Below, one piece after another: positions 1 through 8,877 of a stretch of DNA of 64,000 bases. The translations under genes and the position numbers were made by a program. Below the pieces are notes generated by a model that saw only the letters and a program-made list of their open reading frames with translations, searched no databases and was not told the DNA's origin. Position 1 is the stretch's first letter. Every line of letters starts with the position of its first letter. This stretch comes from JALORV01 sp963769745 (GTDB lineage: Bacteria; Pseudomonadota; Gammaproteobacteria; Burkholderiales; Burkholderiaceae_F), in the NCBI GenBank assembly GCA_963769745.1, contig CAVYNB010000010.1:1-64000 (forward strand), given 5' to 3'.

Positions 1-2
1 GC

Positions 3-476
3 GCGGTCAACAGCGGACGCTTCTGGATGATGGACGAAATCAAGTTCCTCGTCGGCGAAACGCAGAACTTCCACGGCGTCGAGTTGCGCTGGGGCGGGGA
101 CATGACCGGGGCGGAGATGATCTCGCAGATGCAGAACGCCTACGTGCCCTCGCTGATCCGGCGCAGCACGGTCTGGACCTTTCACGCGGGCAAGCCCGTG
201 CATCTGCTGCGCGAGCCGGACGGCACCGTCTGGGTCCTGCAGGAATACACCAAGGCGGTCGATCCAACCCTGACCCCTGACAACCTCGACGGGCTGGGCA
301 AGAAATACAAGACCCTGCCGAAAGGCTGGACCTTCGAGACCAAGGTGCTGACCAAGGATCTGGTGCTCGATACCAGCCGCGCCGGCGGATGGGCGGCGAT
401 CATTCGCGACGACCTTCACTGCACCTACCAGGGCTGCGGTTACGGCGCAGACACGAGCGCGAACTACGTCCTGTAG
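3..476 (+). CDS. C-terminal part of an unrecognised protein, cut by the window edge
   Basis: The reading frame is open at the left edge, so only the last 157 or so residues are visible and the true start lies outside. The visible part is rich in aromatic residues, with no transmembrane segment and two cysteines close together near the end (HCTYQGCGYG). I do not recognise a family. It resembles conserved hypothetical proteins of proteobacteria whose tail includes a LPKGW stretch, but that is recall. A strong hairpin follows about 60 bp after the stop, so it is probably the last gene of an upstream unit. Confidence 0.7.
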   Translation, partial: AVNSGRFWMMDEIKFLVGETQNFHGVELRWGGDMTGAEMISQMQNAYVPSLIRRSTVWTFHAGKPVHLLREPDGTVWVLQEYTKAVDPTLTPDNLDGLGKKYKTLPKGWTFETKVLTKDLVLDTSRAGGWAAIIRDDLHCTYQGCGYGADTSANYVL

Positions 477-537
477 TTAGCGGGAGCGAGCCCGCAGCAG
501 GGGGGTCTGGCAATGTCGGCCCTGCTGCCCGCATAAA

Positions 538-565
538 GCGTCGTGCCCTTTGCCGGGCACGACGC
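538..565 (+). terminator. Strong GC hairpin after the first gene
   Basis: Perfect 11-bp inverted repeat, GCGTCGTGCCC (538-548) and GGGCACGACGC (555-565), with a six-base loop TTTGCC. It lies between the stop at 476 and the rhodanese start at 592. No run of T follows, so it is not a classical intrinsic terminator. It could end transcription with Rho, stabilise the 3' end, or attenuate the downstream genes. Confidence 0.45.
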
Positions 566-591
566 GCTCTGGCACGAAAAGGTGAGTCGCA

Positions 592-972
592 ATGGGAATG
601 TTCTGGTGGTTGCCCTTTGGCAAGGTGCCGGCCGTTTCGGCGCAGCAACTCGACACGATGCGCAAGGATGGAACCCAGGCAGCACAGCTCATCGATGTGC
701 GCAGTGGCGACGAGTGGCGAGCGGGGCACATTGCCGGCGCGCTGAACGTGCCGGTCACCCAACTCGGCGCGCGCATCGCCGCGCTGCGCCTTGACGGGAC
801 GCGCCCGATCGTCGCGATGTGCCGCTCCGGCGGCCGCAGCAAGGTGGCGGTGCGCCTGTTGCAAAGGCACGGCTTCGGAAACGCCTGCGAGCTGCAGGGT
901 GGAATGCGGGCCTGGCAGCAGGCCGGGCTGCCTCTTGAGGTCGACTCCACCGGGAAGAAACAGGAGAGCTGA
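592..972 (+). CDS. Single-domain rhodanese-like sulfurtransferase
   Basis: A 126-residue protein made of one rhodanese domain. The typical LIDVRSGDEW strand-helix start is at about residues 33-42. The active-site loop is CRSGGRS at about 78-84, with the catalytic cysteine that carries a persulfide. It has no signal peptide, so it should be cytosolic. The N-terminus (MGMFWWLPFG) may lie against the membrane. A purine-rich ribosome site (AAGGTGAG) precedes the ATG. It heads a run of plus-strand genes with other rhodaneses, and its first 20 codons are repeated in degenerate form at 2056-2115. The sulfur donor and acceptor cannot be told from sequence. Confidence 0.88.
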   Translation: MGMFWWLPFGKVPAVSAQQLDTMRKDGTQAAQLIDVRSGDEWRAGHIAGALNVPVTQLGARIAALRLDGTRPIVAMCRSGGRSKVAVRLLQRHGFGNACELQGGMRAWQQAGLPLEVDSTGKKQES

Positions 973-1057
973 CTTGATTCGGACGACTCTCCGGGGCGTG
1001 GAACTGAGCACGGTGGTCCGGGCTCAGGTCAATTGGCAGAGGGACATGGAGGCTGCA

Positions 1058-2044
1058 ATGAAGAAGTTCCTGTTGATGGTTGCGCTGGCGCTGGCTGCCA
1101 GCGCGGCGATGGCGCAGTCGATCGTCGACCTCGATATCGTGCGCCAGGCGGTCGCGCGCGGCGCGCTGCTGTGGGATGTGCGCGACGCAGAGTCCTACGC
1201 GAAGGGCCATATCCCCGGCGCCGTCAACGTCGACGATCCGAGCGTGACTCTGCGCAACGAGTACACCGAGGACTACCTGCCGATCGCCGACATCGAGAAG
1301 GCGCTCGGCGCCGCCGGCATCGATCCGGCGCGCGAGATCGTCGTCTACGGCGACCGCGGCGTGCCGTCGGCCTACTTTGCGCTGGTGACGCTGCGCTACT
1401 TCGGCGCGACCAATGCGCGCGTGTTCCACGACGGCATCGACGCGTGGCGGGCGGCCAAGCAGCCGGTCTCGACCAAGCCGGACAAGGCGAAGCCGGTGGC
1501 GCTCAAGCTCGTGCCGCAGCCCGGCGTGATCGTCGAATCCAAGGCGGTCGTCGCGGCCCTCAAACGCAGCGACGTGCAGATTCTCGACGTGCGCTCTGCG
1601 AAGGAATACCGCGGCGAGGACATCCGCGCGATCCGCGGCGGCCACGTTCCGGGCGCGATCAACGTGCCGTTCGAGCAGAACTGGGTCGATCCGGAAACGC
1701 GCGCCAAGCTGAAGAGCGGCGCGGTCAAGGACTCCGCGGGCATGGCGCTGAAGCCCCGCGACCAGCTCGCCGCGCTCTACGCGAAGCTCGATCCCGCCAA
1801 GGAGACCTACGTCTACTGCCAGAGCGGCGGCCGGGCGGCGCATACCGCCGTGGTGCTGGGCGAGCTCGGCTTCAAGAACGTCAGGGTGTATGACTCGTCG
1901 TGGCTTGGCTATTCGAGCTGGCTCTCCGCGCCCGCGGACGACGAGGTCTGGCGCAACTTCGGCGCGCTCCTTACCGCGCTGAAGGTGCTGGAGAACCAGT
2001 ACGGCGAACTGCTGGAGGCGCAGGCCGCCAGGAAGGCGAAGTAG
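1058..2044 (+). CDS. Exported tandem-domain rhodanese (thiosulfate sulfurtransferase-like)
   Basis: A 328-residue protein with two rhodanese domains. I chose the ATG at 1058 because GGAGG lies just upstream and the protein then starts with a clear signal peptide (MKKFLLMVALALAASAAMA, cleaved before Q). The first domain (about 25-150) keeps the fold motifs (LLWDVRDAESY, GHIPGAVNV) but has YGDRG where the active cysteine loop should be, so it is probably catalytically dead. The second domain (about 165-290) has VYCQSGGRA with the cysteine. This inactive-active arrangement is usual for SseA-type enzymes. The substrate is unknown. Secretion implies periplasmic sulfur transfer. Confidence 0.87.
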   Translation: MKKFLLMVALALAASAAMAQSIVDLDIVRQAVARGALLWDVRDAESYAKGHIPGAVNVDDPSVTLRNEYTEDYLPIADIEKALGAAGIDPAREIVVYGDRGVPSAYFALVTLRYFGATNARVFHDGIDAWRAAKQPVSTKPDKAKPVALKLVPQPGVIVESKAVVAALKRSDVQILDVRSAKEYRGEDIRAIRGGHVPGAINVPFEQNWVDPETRAKLKSGAVKDSAGMALKPRDQLAALYAKLDPAKETYVYCQSGGRAAHTAVVLGELGFKNVRVYDSSWLGYSSWLSAPADDEVWRNFGALLTALKVLENQYGELLEAQAARKAK

Positions 2045-2049
2045 AGGGC

Positions 2050-2136
2050 ATGCGAATGGGACTGGTCTGGCGGTTGCCGTTCGGCAAGGTGGCGGCAGTT
2101 TCAGCGCAGCAGCTTCGGCCAGGGAGTCGGACATGA
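2050..2136 (+). pseudogene. Truncated copy of the 5' end of the single-domain rhodanese
   Basis: A 28-codon reading frame whose first 22 residues (MRMGLVWRLPFGKVAAVSAQQL) closely match the start of the rhodanese at 592. Bases 2056-2115 match 592-651 at 50 of 60 positions by my count. The similarity then stops and the frame ends at a TGA overlapping the ATG of the next gene. It is best read as the remnant of a duplicated rhodanese whose body has been lost. It may still be translated and couple the next gene, which I cannot judge. Confidence 0.7.
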
Positions 2137-3263
2137 TTGCGGATAACAGATCCCAAATCGAACTCGAGCAGCGGATCGCTTCTCGCGTCATGGACGCCTT
2201 CGTCCGCATCGGCCTGGTGCTCGTCCTGGCCTTCTTCTGCTACCGGGCGCTCTCGCCGTTCCTGACCTTGCTGATCTGGTCGCTGATCCTCGCGGTGACG
2301 CTGTATCCGCTGCACGATGCCGTGGCCCGCAAGCTCGGTGGCCGCCACGGGCTGGCGGCGACGCTGATCGCGATCCTGGGCCTGGCACTGATCGTCGCGC
2401 CGTCTGCCGTGTTGATGACTTCGCTGGGCGATTCGGTGCATCAGTTCATTCGCAACGTTCAGTCGAACTCACTCGTAGTCCCGGCGCCGAGTGAGTCCGT
2501 GGCCACCTGGCCGGTCGTTGGCCCGCGGCTGCATGCCATGTGGTCCCAGGCGCACACCGATCTGCCGGCGCTGGTGCAAAGCCTGCAGCCGCAGCTCGGC
2601 GACGTCGCGAAGGCGGCGCTCGGCTTCGTGGGGGGCATCGGCGTCGGCCTGCTGCTGTTTCTCGCGGCCTTCATCATCGCCGGCATCATCATGGCTTTCG
2701 GCGAGGAAGGTGCGCGCGCGAGCGTCGCGATCTTCCAGCGCATCGTCGGCCCGGCGCGCGGAGAGGAACTCGCCAAGCTGTCCACCGCGACGATTCGCGC
2801 CGTCGCCCAGGGCGTCATCGGCGTCGCGTTCATCCAGGCCATCATCGTCGGCCTCTGCCTGCTGGTCGCCGGCATCCCCTGGCCGGGCTTGCTGGCACTC
2901 ATCGTGCTGGTGCTCGGCATTGCCCAGATACCGGCGCTGATCGTCACCATTCCGGCGATCGGCTACATCTGGTGGACCGGAACCTACGGCAACGTCGAGG
3001 CCATCGCCTTCACTGTGCTGCTGCTCGTCGCGGGGATGGCCGACAACGTCCTCAAGCCGCTGATGCTCGGCCGCGGAGTCAAGGCGCCGATGGTGGTGAT
3101 CCTGCTCGGCGCGCTCGGCGGCATGGCGACCGCGGGAATTCTCGGCATGTTCGTCGGCGCCACCTTGTTGACGCTCGGCTACAAGATCTTCATGGGCTGG
3201 GTGGCCGATAACCCGGACGCGGATGAATCCAGACGCGAGGGCGACACGCCCTCGGCGAGCTGA
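2133..3263 (+). CDS. AI-2E family transporter (UPF0118, PerM/YdiK-like)
   Basis: A 376-residue multi-span inner-membrane protein of the AI-2 exporter-like superfamily. Hydrophobic segments lie at about residues 27-60, 70-95, 170-190, 230-285 and 300-350, around a long soluble stretch (about 100-165). The family fold appears in the segments around LLFLAAFIIAGIIMAF and LVAGMADNVLKPLMLGRGVKAP. Known members export autoinducer-2 or small solutes, or act as sodium/proton antiporters, so the substrate is open. The ATG overlaps the stop of the rhodanese remnant. Its position between rhodanese genes and a SulP transporter suggests export or exchange of a sulfur or small anionic solute, which is inference. 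Confidence 0.85.
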   Translation: MIADNRSQIELEQRIASRVMDAFVRIGLVLVLAFFCYRALSPFLTLLIWSLILAVTLYPLHDAVARKLGGRHGLAATLIAILGLALIVAPSAVLMTSLGDSVHQFIRNVQSNSLVVPAPSESVATWPVVGPRLHAMWSQAHTDLPALVQSLQPQLGDVAKAALGFVGGIGVGLLLFLAAFIIAGIIMAFGEEGARASVAIFQRIVGPARGEELAKLSTATIRAVAQGVIGVAFIQAIIVGLCLLVAGIPWPGLLALIVLVLGIAQIPALIVTIPAIGYIWWTGTYGNVEAIAFTVLLLVAGMADNVLKPLMLGRGVKAPMVVILLGALGGMATAGILGMFVGATLLTLGYKIFMGWVADNPDADESRREGDTPSAS

Positions 3264-3278
3264 ATCGCACAGGCAGTC

Positions 3279-3818
3279 GTGAATATGAAATCCGAAGAGC
3301 TGAAGCAAAAGGCCAAGCACGAACTGATCGAGTACGCGGTGAACGTCGTGTACCTGGCGATCGTGTTCGCCGCCTTCACGTGGTACCGGCGCCTGATCCT
3401 CGCCTCGTACGACATCACCTACACGAACTACTGGGTTGCGCTGATCGAGGCGCTGATCCTCGGCAAGGTGATCATGATCGGGGGCCTCTTCCGCCTCGGC
3501 CGCAGCCTCGAGGACAAGCCGCTGATCTACAGCAGTCTGTACAAGACGGCCGTGTTCTGCCTGTTCTGCGCCGCCTTCACCGTCGCCGAGCATACGGTCG
3601 TCGGCCTGTGGAAGGGCGGAGGCCTTGCGGCGGGGCTGCACGAGATCGCCGAGAAGGGAGGCCACGAAGTCCTGGCCAACACGCTGATGCTGTTCGTGTC
3701 GCTGTTTCCGTTCTTCGCGTTCAGGGAACTGGGACGCGTCTTCGGGCGCGACCGGCTCAAGGAAATCTTCTTCCTGAGACGACACGACCTCGTGAATCGA
3801 GCGGAGGCGAAGTCGTGA
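3279..3818 (+). CDS. Small four-span membrane protein of unknown function
   Basis: A 179-residue protein starting at GTG 3279, or 177 residues from ATG 3285. Four hydrophobic segments can be seen at about residues 20-38, 52-70, 86-106 and 137-157, with a charged amphipathic start (SEELKQKAKHELIEYA) and a basic tail. I recognise no named family. Its stop overlaps the GTG start of the SulP gene by four bases, so the two are probably translationally coupled and the protein may be an accessory subunit of that transporter. That is inference from position only. Confidence 0.75.
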   Translation: MNMKSEELKQKAKHELIEYAVNVVYLAIVFAAFTWYRRLILASYDITYTNYWVALIEALILGKVIMIGGLFRLGRSLEDKPLIYSSLYKTAVFCLFCAAFTVAEHTVVGLWKGGGLAAGLHEIAEKGGHEVLANTLMLFVSLFPFFAFRELGRVFGRDRLKEIFFLRRHDLVNRAEAKS

Positions 3819-5623
3819 AGTCCGAAAGCGGCCTTGCTGGCCTGCTGCGCCGCCGACTCCCGATCCTGGAGTGGGGCGCGGAGTATTCGGGCCAGACGCT
3901 GGTCGGCGATCTCGTCGCCGCCGCGATCGTCTCGATGATGCTGATCCCGCAGTCGCTCGCGTATGCGCTGCTGGTCGGACTGCCGCCGCAGCTCGGGCTC
4001 TACGCCTCGATGGCGCCGCTGCTGCTCTACGCGATCTTCGGCACGTCGCGCGCGCTGGCCGTGGGGCCGGTCGCCGTGGCGAGCCTGATGACCGGCGCGG
4101 CGGCCGCCCAGATCGCGACGCAGGGGACGCCGGAGCACCTCGGCGCGGCCGTCGCCATCGCGCTGCTGACCGGCCTCCTGATGGTCGCCATGGGGTTGCT
4201 GCGGCTCGGCTTCCTTGCGAACTTCCTGAGCCACCCCGTCGTCTCGGGGTTCATCACGGCGGCCGCGGTGCAGATCGCGGCCGGGCAGATTGGGCCACTG
4301 CTCGGCATCAAGACGCACGGCGAGAGCCTGCTGGAAATCCTCGAGTCACTGCTGCCCCATCTCGGCGACGTGAAGCCCGTCACGGCCGCGGTGGGCATCG
4401 CTACGGTGGTCTTCCTGCTGTGGGCGAAGCGAGGCCTGAAGCCGCTGATGGTCCGCTTCGGCCTCGGCGACAGGCCCGCGGACATCGTCGCGAAGGCCGC
4501 CCCCGCGATGGCGATCGTCGCCTGCACCGCCGCCGTGTGGGTCGTCGGTCTCGACGCGCGCGGCGTGGGCATCCTCGGCGAGGTGCCGGCCGGCCTGCCG
4601 AAGCTGGCGCTGCCGCCGTTCGACGCGACGCTGTGGACCAAGCTGCTGGTGCCGTCGCTGCTGATCTGCATCGTCGGCTACGTGGAGTCGATCTCGGTCG
4701 CGCTCACGCTGGCCGCCAAGCGCCGCCAGCGCGTCGACCCGGACCAGGAACTCATCGCGCTCGGCGTGGCCGACATCGGCTCGGCCGTCTCCGGTGGCTT
4801 TCCCGTTACCGGCGCGCTGTCGCGCTCGGTGGTGAACTTCGAGGCCGGCGCGCAGACGCCGGCCGCGGGCGCATTCGCGGCGATCGGCGTGGGGCTCGCG
4901 ACGCTGTTCCTCACGCCCCTGCTCTTCTACATGCCGAAGACAGCGCTCGCGGCCATCATCATCGTCGCGGTGCTGTCCCTCGTGGACTTCGGCGCGCTGA
5001 AGCACACCTGGGAATATTCCCGCGCCGAGTTTGCGGCGATGGTGGCGACGATCCTCGTGACCTGGCTGGACGGCGTCGAGTCGGGGCTGATCGCGGGCGT
5101 CGGGCTTTCGATCTTCCTGCATCTGTACGCCACGTCGCGTCCGCACGTCGCCGTCATCGGGCAGATTCCCGGGACTTCGCACTTCCGCAACGTCGAGCGC
5201 CACGAGGCGGTGACGGACCCGGAGATCCTGTCGTTGCGGGTGGACGCGAGTCTCTACTTTCCGAACGCCCGCTTCATCGAGGAACTGGTCAACGAATCGG
5301 TGGCGGCCAACCCGGCGGTCCGCCACGTCATTCTCGAGTGCATTGCCGTGAATACGATCGACCTGTCGGCGCTCGAAAGCCTGTCGGCCGTCAACAAGCG
5401 GCTCGCGGATGGCGGCATCACCTTGCACCTGGCCGCGGTGAAGGGGCCGGTGATGGACCGGCTGAAGCGATCGCACTTCCTGCAGGAACTGACCGGGAAG
5501 GTGCATCTGTCGCATTTCGATGCGGTCTCCAGCATCAAGCCCGAACTCGCGAAGAGCGCACTCCAGTCGGCGCGCGCGCCCGCCGCTGGCGCTTCGGCAG
5601 AGCCGCTTCCGGATCACCGATAG
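3815..5623 (+). CDS. SulP family anion transporter with STAS domain
   Basis: A 602-residue secondary anion transporter. The membrane core covers about residues 25-430 and begins with the SulP signature region (AIVSMMLIPQSLAYALLVGLP, split here as AIVSMMLIPQ and SLAYALLVGLP). A cytoplasmic STAS domain follows from about 445 to 575. The GTG at 3815 overlaps the preceding stop in a GTGA. SulP proteins carry sulfate, bicarbonate or other anions. The carbonic anhydrase that follows 16 bp later favours bicarbonate, because SulP and carbonic anhydrase are known neighbours and fusions in bacteria. The rhodanese context leaves sulfate or another sulfur anion possible. Confidence 0.9.
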   Translation: MKSESGLAGLLRRRLPILEWGAEYSGQTLVGDLVAAAIVSMMLIPQSLAYALLVGLPPQLGLYASMAPLLLYAIFGTSRALAVGPVAVASLMTGAAAAQIATQGTPEHLGAAVAIALLTGLLMVAMGLLRLGFLANFLSHPVVSGFITAAAVQIAAGQIGPLLGIKTHGESLLEILESLLPHLGDVKPVTAAVGIATVVFLLWAKRGLKPLMVRFGLGDRPADIVAKAAPAMAIVACTAAVWVVGLDARGVGILGEVPAGLPKLALPPFDATLWTKLLVPSLLICIVGYVESISVALTLAAKRRQRVDPDQELIALGVADIGSAVSGGFPVTGALSRSVVNFEAGAQTPAAGAFAAIGVGLATLFLTPLLFYMPKTALAAIIIVAVLSLVDFGALKHTWEYSRAEFAAMVATILVTWLDGVESGLIAGVGLSIFLHLYATSRPHVAVIGQIPGTSHFRNVERHEAVTDPEILSLRVDASLYFPNARFIEELVNESVAANPAVRHVILECIAVNTIDLSALESLSAVNKRLADGGITLHLAAVKGPVMDRLKRSHFLQELTGKVHLSHFDAVSSIKPELAKSALQSARAPAAGASAEPLPDHR

Positions 5624-5638
5624 GCCGCCCGCATCCAC

Positions 5639-6500
5639 ATGAAGACAGTCGAGATCGCCTACCGCTACGACGGCGCCGAAGCTTCACTGCGCGAGCGGCC
5701 CGACGACGCCGATGCGGCGCGACTGCGGCTGAATGACGGCAACCGGGCCTTTGCGGAACTCTTCACCCGTCTCGAGGAAGGAACGGGGACGTCGCGTCGA
5801 GTCGTCCCGATCGATCCGCGCGATCTGGGCCTGCTGCCGACCGGGCGATTCGCTGCAGCAGCGACCGTTTGCCGCGGTCCTCGGCTGCGCCGATGCGCGC
5901 GTTCCGATCGAACTGATCTTCAACGAAGGTCCCAACGATCTTTTCGTCGTGCGCGTCGCCGGCAACACGCTGGGCGACGATGTGCGCGGCAGCCTGAACT
6001 ACGCCCTTGACCATCTTGGCGAGAGCCTCAAGCTGATCGTCGTGCTGGGGCACAGTGCCTGCGGGGCCGTGACCGCCGCGGCCGATGTCTTCCTCGATCC
6101 CGCCGGCTACCTCGCGCTCGCGTCGAAGCACTCGATTCGATCGATGGTCGACCGCCTGCTGGTCATCGTCGAGGCATCGGCCAGGAAGATGGCCGAGGTG
6201 TTCGGTGCCGACATCTCGCGCCACGCCAGGTACCGCGAGGCGCTGATCGAAGTGGCCGTGGTGTCGAACGCGGCGCTGTCCGCTCACGCACTGCAGCGCG
6301 AGATCGAAAAGCGCGCTGCACATGGCGTGCGCACCGCCTACGGCGTCTACCTGTTGGCGGAGCGCACGGTCTGGGCGCCGCGTCGCGGAACGGACGACGT
6401 GATAGGCCTCGCCACGCCGCCTGACGATGCGCAGGGATTCGTCGAGTTCGGCGACGCGGTGCTGCGCTCGAAACGGATCACCGGACTGCTTGGACCTTGA
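5639..6500 (+). CDS. Beta-class carbonic anhydrase, frameshifted
   Basis: Interconverts CO2 and bicarbonate at a zinc site. The N-terminal part (5639 to about 5843) is in one frame and the rest is in the next. Removing one G from the GGG at 5843-5845 joins them as LLPTGDSLQQRPFAAVLGCADARVP and gives 286 residues. The zinc and catalytic residues are all in the second part: Cys in GCADAR with the Asp-Arg pair, then His and Cys in GHSACGA. The extended N-terminus is typical of the form found beside SulP genes. As the sequence stands the protein would be truncated. I think an assembly indel is likelier than real loss because many genes here show the same defect. Confidence 0.82.
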
Positions 6501-6571
6501 GCCAGACATCCGCACTCATAGCGATCACGGAATGCATTCGTTACTCAGGTAAAGCAGAAAGAGGAGCACAC

Positions 6572-8262
6572 ATGAAAGTCATCATCGTCGGCGGAGTGGC
6601 CGGAGGAGCGTCCTGCGCAGCGCGCCTGCGACGGCTCGATGAAAAGGCCGAGATCCTGATGGTGGAACGCGGGCCGTACATCTCCTACGCGAACTGCGGT
6701 TTGCCGTACCACGTCGGCGGAGTCATTGAAAACGAATCGAGCCTGCTCGTGGCGAATGCAGAGATGTTCCGTGGATTCTTCAATGTCGAGACGAGAACGG
6801 GATGCGAGGCGATCAGTATCTCGGCGGGCAAGAAGACCATCGATCTGCGCAATGTCGCGACCGGCGAGGTGAAGACCGAGTCCTACGACAAGCTCGTGCT
6901 GTCACCCGGCGCAAAGTCGATTCGGCCGCCACTGCCCGGCATCGACCTGCCGGGGATCTTCCAGCTGCGGACCGTGCCCGATGCGCGCGCGATCCGCGAG
7001 TGGCTCGAAAAGGGTTCGGAGTTTCTCGCCGGGATGTACCGGTACTCGGGTTTCCAGACGGTCCGCCCGAAGACCCGTGCGGTGGTCGTCGGCGGCGGCT
7101 TCATCGGCGTAGAGACCGCCGAGAACCTGATCCACCGCGGGTTCGAGGTGACCCTCGTCGAGATGGCCGACCAGATCCTGGCGCCGCTCGATGCGGAAAT
7201 GGCGCGCGTGGTCGAAGGTCACCTGGAGCGGCACGGCGTCAAGCTCGCGCTCAACGATGGCGTGGCCGCCTTCGAGAAGGCCGATGGCGGGCTGAAGGTG
7301 CGCACGAAGTCCGGCAAGGAGTATCCGGCCGACGTCGTGATCCTCGCGCTGGGCGTGCGGCCGGACACCGATCTGGCGAAGACCGCCGGCCTGCAGCTCG
7401 GCGAACGCGGCGGCATCCGCGTGGACGAGCAGATGCGCACCAGCAATCCGGACATCTTCGCGGTCGGCGATGCGGTCGAAGTGAAGGACACCGTCACCGG
7501 CGAGGCGAGCCTCGTCGCACTGGCGGGGCCGGCGAACCGGCAGGGCCGCATCGCCGCCGATGTGATCGCCGGGCGCGACTCGCGCTTTCGCGGCACCCAG
7601 GGCACCGCCATCATCGGCATGTTCGGTGCGGCAGCGGCCTGGACCGGTGTCAACGAGAAGACGCTCAAGCGCCGCGGCGACGCCGACTACGAAAAGGTCT
7701 ACCTGTATCCGAACTCGCACGCGGGCTACTACCCCGGTGCCCGGCCGATCGCTCTGAAGGTCATCTTCCGGAAGTCGGACGGCCGCGTGCTCGGCGCGCA
7801 GGGGCTCGGCGAAGACGGCGTCGACAAGCGCATCAGCACGATCGCGATGGCGATCCAGATGGGCGCCACGGTGTACGACCTGGAGGAAGCGGAGCTCTGC
7901 TACGCACCGCAGTTCGGCAGCGCCAAGGATCCGGTCAATTTCGCCGGCATGGTCGCCGCCGGTGTGCTGCGCGACGACATGCCGGTCAGTCACTGGGATC
8001 TGTCGATGGCGCATTCCTGCTCGACGTGCGCGGACCGATCGAACTCGCCGTCGAAAGCGTGCCGGGTGCGGTTAATATCCCGCTCCCTCAACTCCGGGCG
8101 CGCCTGGGAGAGTTGCCACGCGACCGGGAGATCCTGACGATCTGTCGTTCCGGTGGGCGCGCCTACTTTGCGGCGCGCATCCTGCAGCAGAACGGGTTCA
8201 AGGCTCGTGTGCTTTCCGGCGGCATGCTGTCGCGCACGTTCTTCCACTTGATCGAAAGCTGA
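6572..8262 (+). CDS. CoA-disulfide reductase/persulfide reductase with C-terminal rhodanese domain, frameshifted
   Basis: An FAD- and NAD(P)H-dependent reductase fused to a rhodanese (CoADR-RHD type). I chose the ATG at 6572 because AGAGGAG precedes it and the FAD-binding fold begins at once (KVIIVGGVAGGASCAARLRR). The redox-active cysteine is in SYANCGLPYHVGG near residue 43. The NAD site (VVVGGGFIGVETAENL) and the dimerisation domain follow. A missing base near 7999-8002 moves the frame. Beyond it the rhodanese domain (FLLDVRGPIE, CRSGGRAYFAARIL) runs to 8262, 563 residues in all. Characterised members reduce CoA persulfide, polysulfide or CoA disulfide, which fits the rhodanese-rich surroundings. 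Confidence 0.85.
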
Positions 8263-8357
8263 CCCAAGAGAATGAGAAGAATCGTCGTCGACAGGAACGA
8301 CGCGGACTCGCCCGAAGCGAACGCAGCTCGCTCAAGCCAACTAAACCACGAGGACAC

Positions 8358-8831
8358 ATGAAACCATCGAACACGACTCTCGCTGCCACTTGCGCGTGCG
8401 CTGCGTTGCTCGCAGGCGGCGCACTTGCTCAGCAGTTCGTTTACCCCGCCAAGGGACAGTCTGCCGATCTGCAGAAGAAGGACGAGTCGGCCTGCCACCA
8501 GTGGGCCGTGCAGCAGACGGGGTTCGATCCGGCCAAACCGCCCCCTCCGCCTGCGGCCGCGAAGCCAGCGACGACCGCGACCGGCACGACGCCCGGCGCG
8601 GGCGCACGTGGCGCGGCGCGCGGTGCGATCGTCGGCGAGGCTGTGTCCGGCGACGCGAGCACCGGCGCCGCAGTTGGCGCCGCGGCCGCGCGTGGCCAGA
8701 GCCGTCGCCAGAACGCTGCCCAGGCGCAACAGCAGCAGGCGGCCGCGCAGCAGGCGACCTCGTCCCAGCAGGCCGCGTACGGCAAGGCGCGTGCAGCCTG
8801 CCTCGAGGGCCGCGGGTATACGGTCAAGTGA
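8358..8831 (+). CDS. Exported glycine-zipper protein
   Basis: A 157-residue protein with a signal peptide ending near ALAQQ (about residue 25), a short region with one cysteine (DESACHQW), a proline stretch (KPPPPPAAAKP), then a glycine-zipper segment (about 80-115: GARGAARGAIVGEAVSGDAS and onward) and a Gln/Ala-rich tail ending in a small conserved-looking motif (ARAACLEGRGYTVK). Glycine zippers of this kind insert in or associate with the outer membrane. GAGGA precedes the ATG. It opens a run of four further exported-protein genes. No specific function can be given. Confidence 0.8.
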   Translation: MKPSNTTLAATCACAALLAGGALAQQFVYPAKGQSADLQKKDESACHQWAVQQTGFDPAKPPPPPAAAKPATTATGTTPGAGARGAARGAIVGEAVSGDASTGAAVGAAAARGQSRRQNAAQAQQQQAAAQQATSSQQAAYGKARAACLEGRGYTVK

Positions 8832-8877
8832 GCGTCCAGTCAGGATGTCGCCACGGATGCAGGCAATGGAGAGCACT

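Noticed and set aside
2469..3785. A 438-codon minus-strand frame opposite the AI-2E-type permease
   Set aside because: Composition is that of a GC shadow, and the plus-strand gene is clear.
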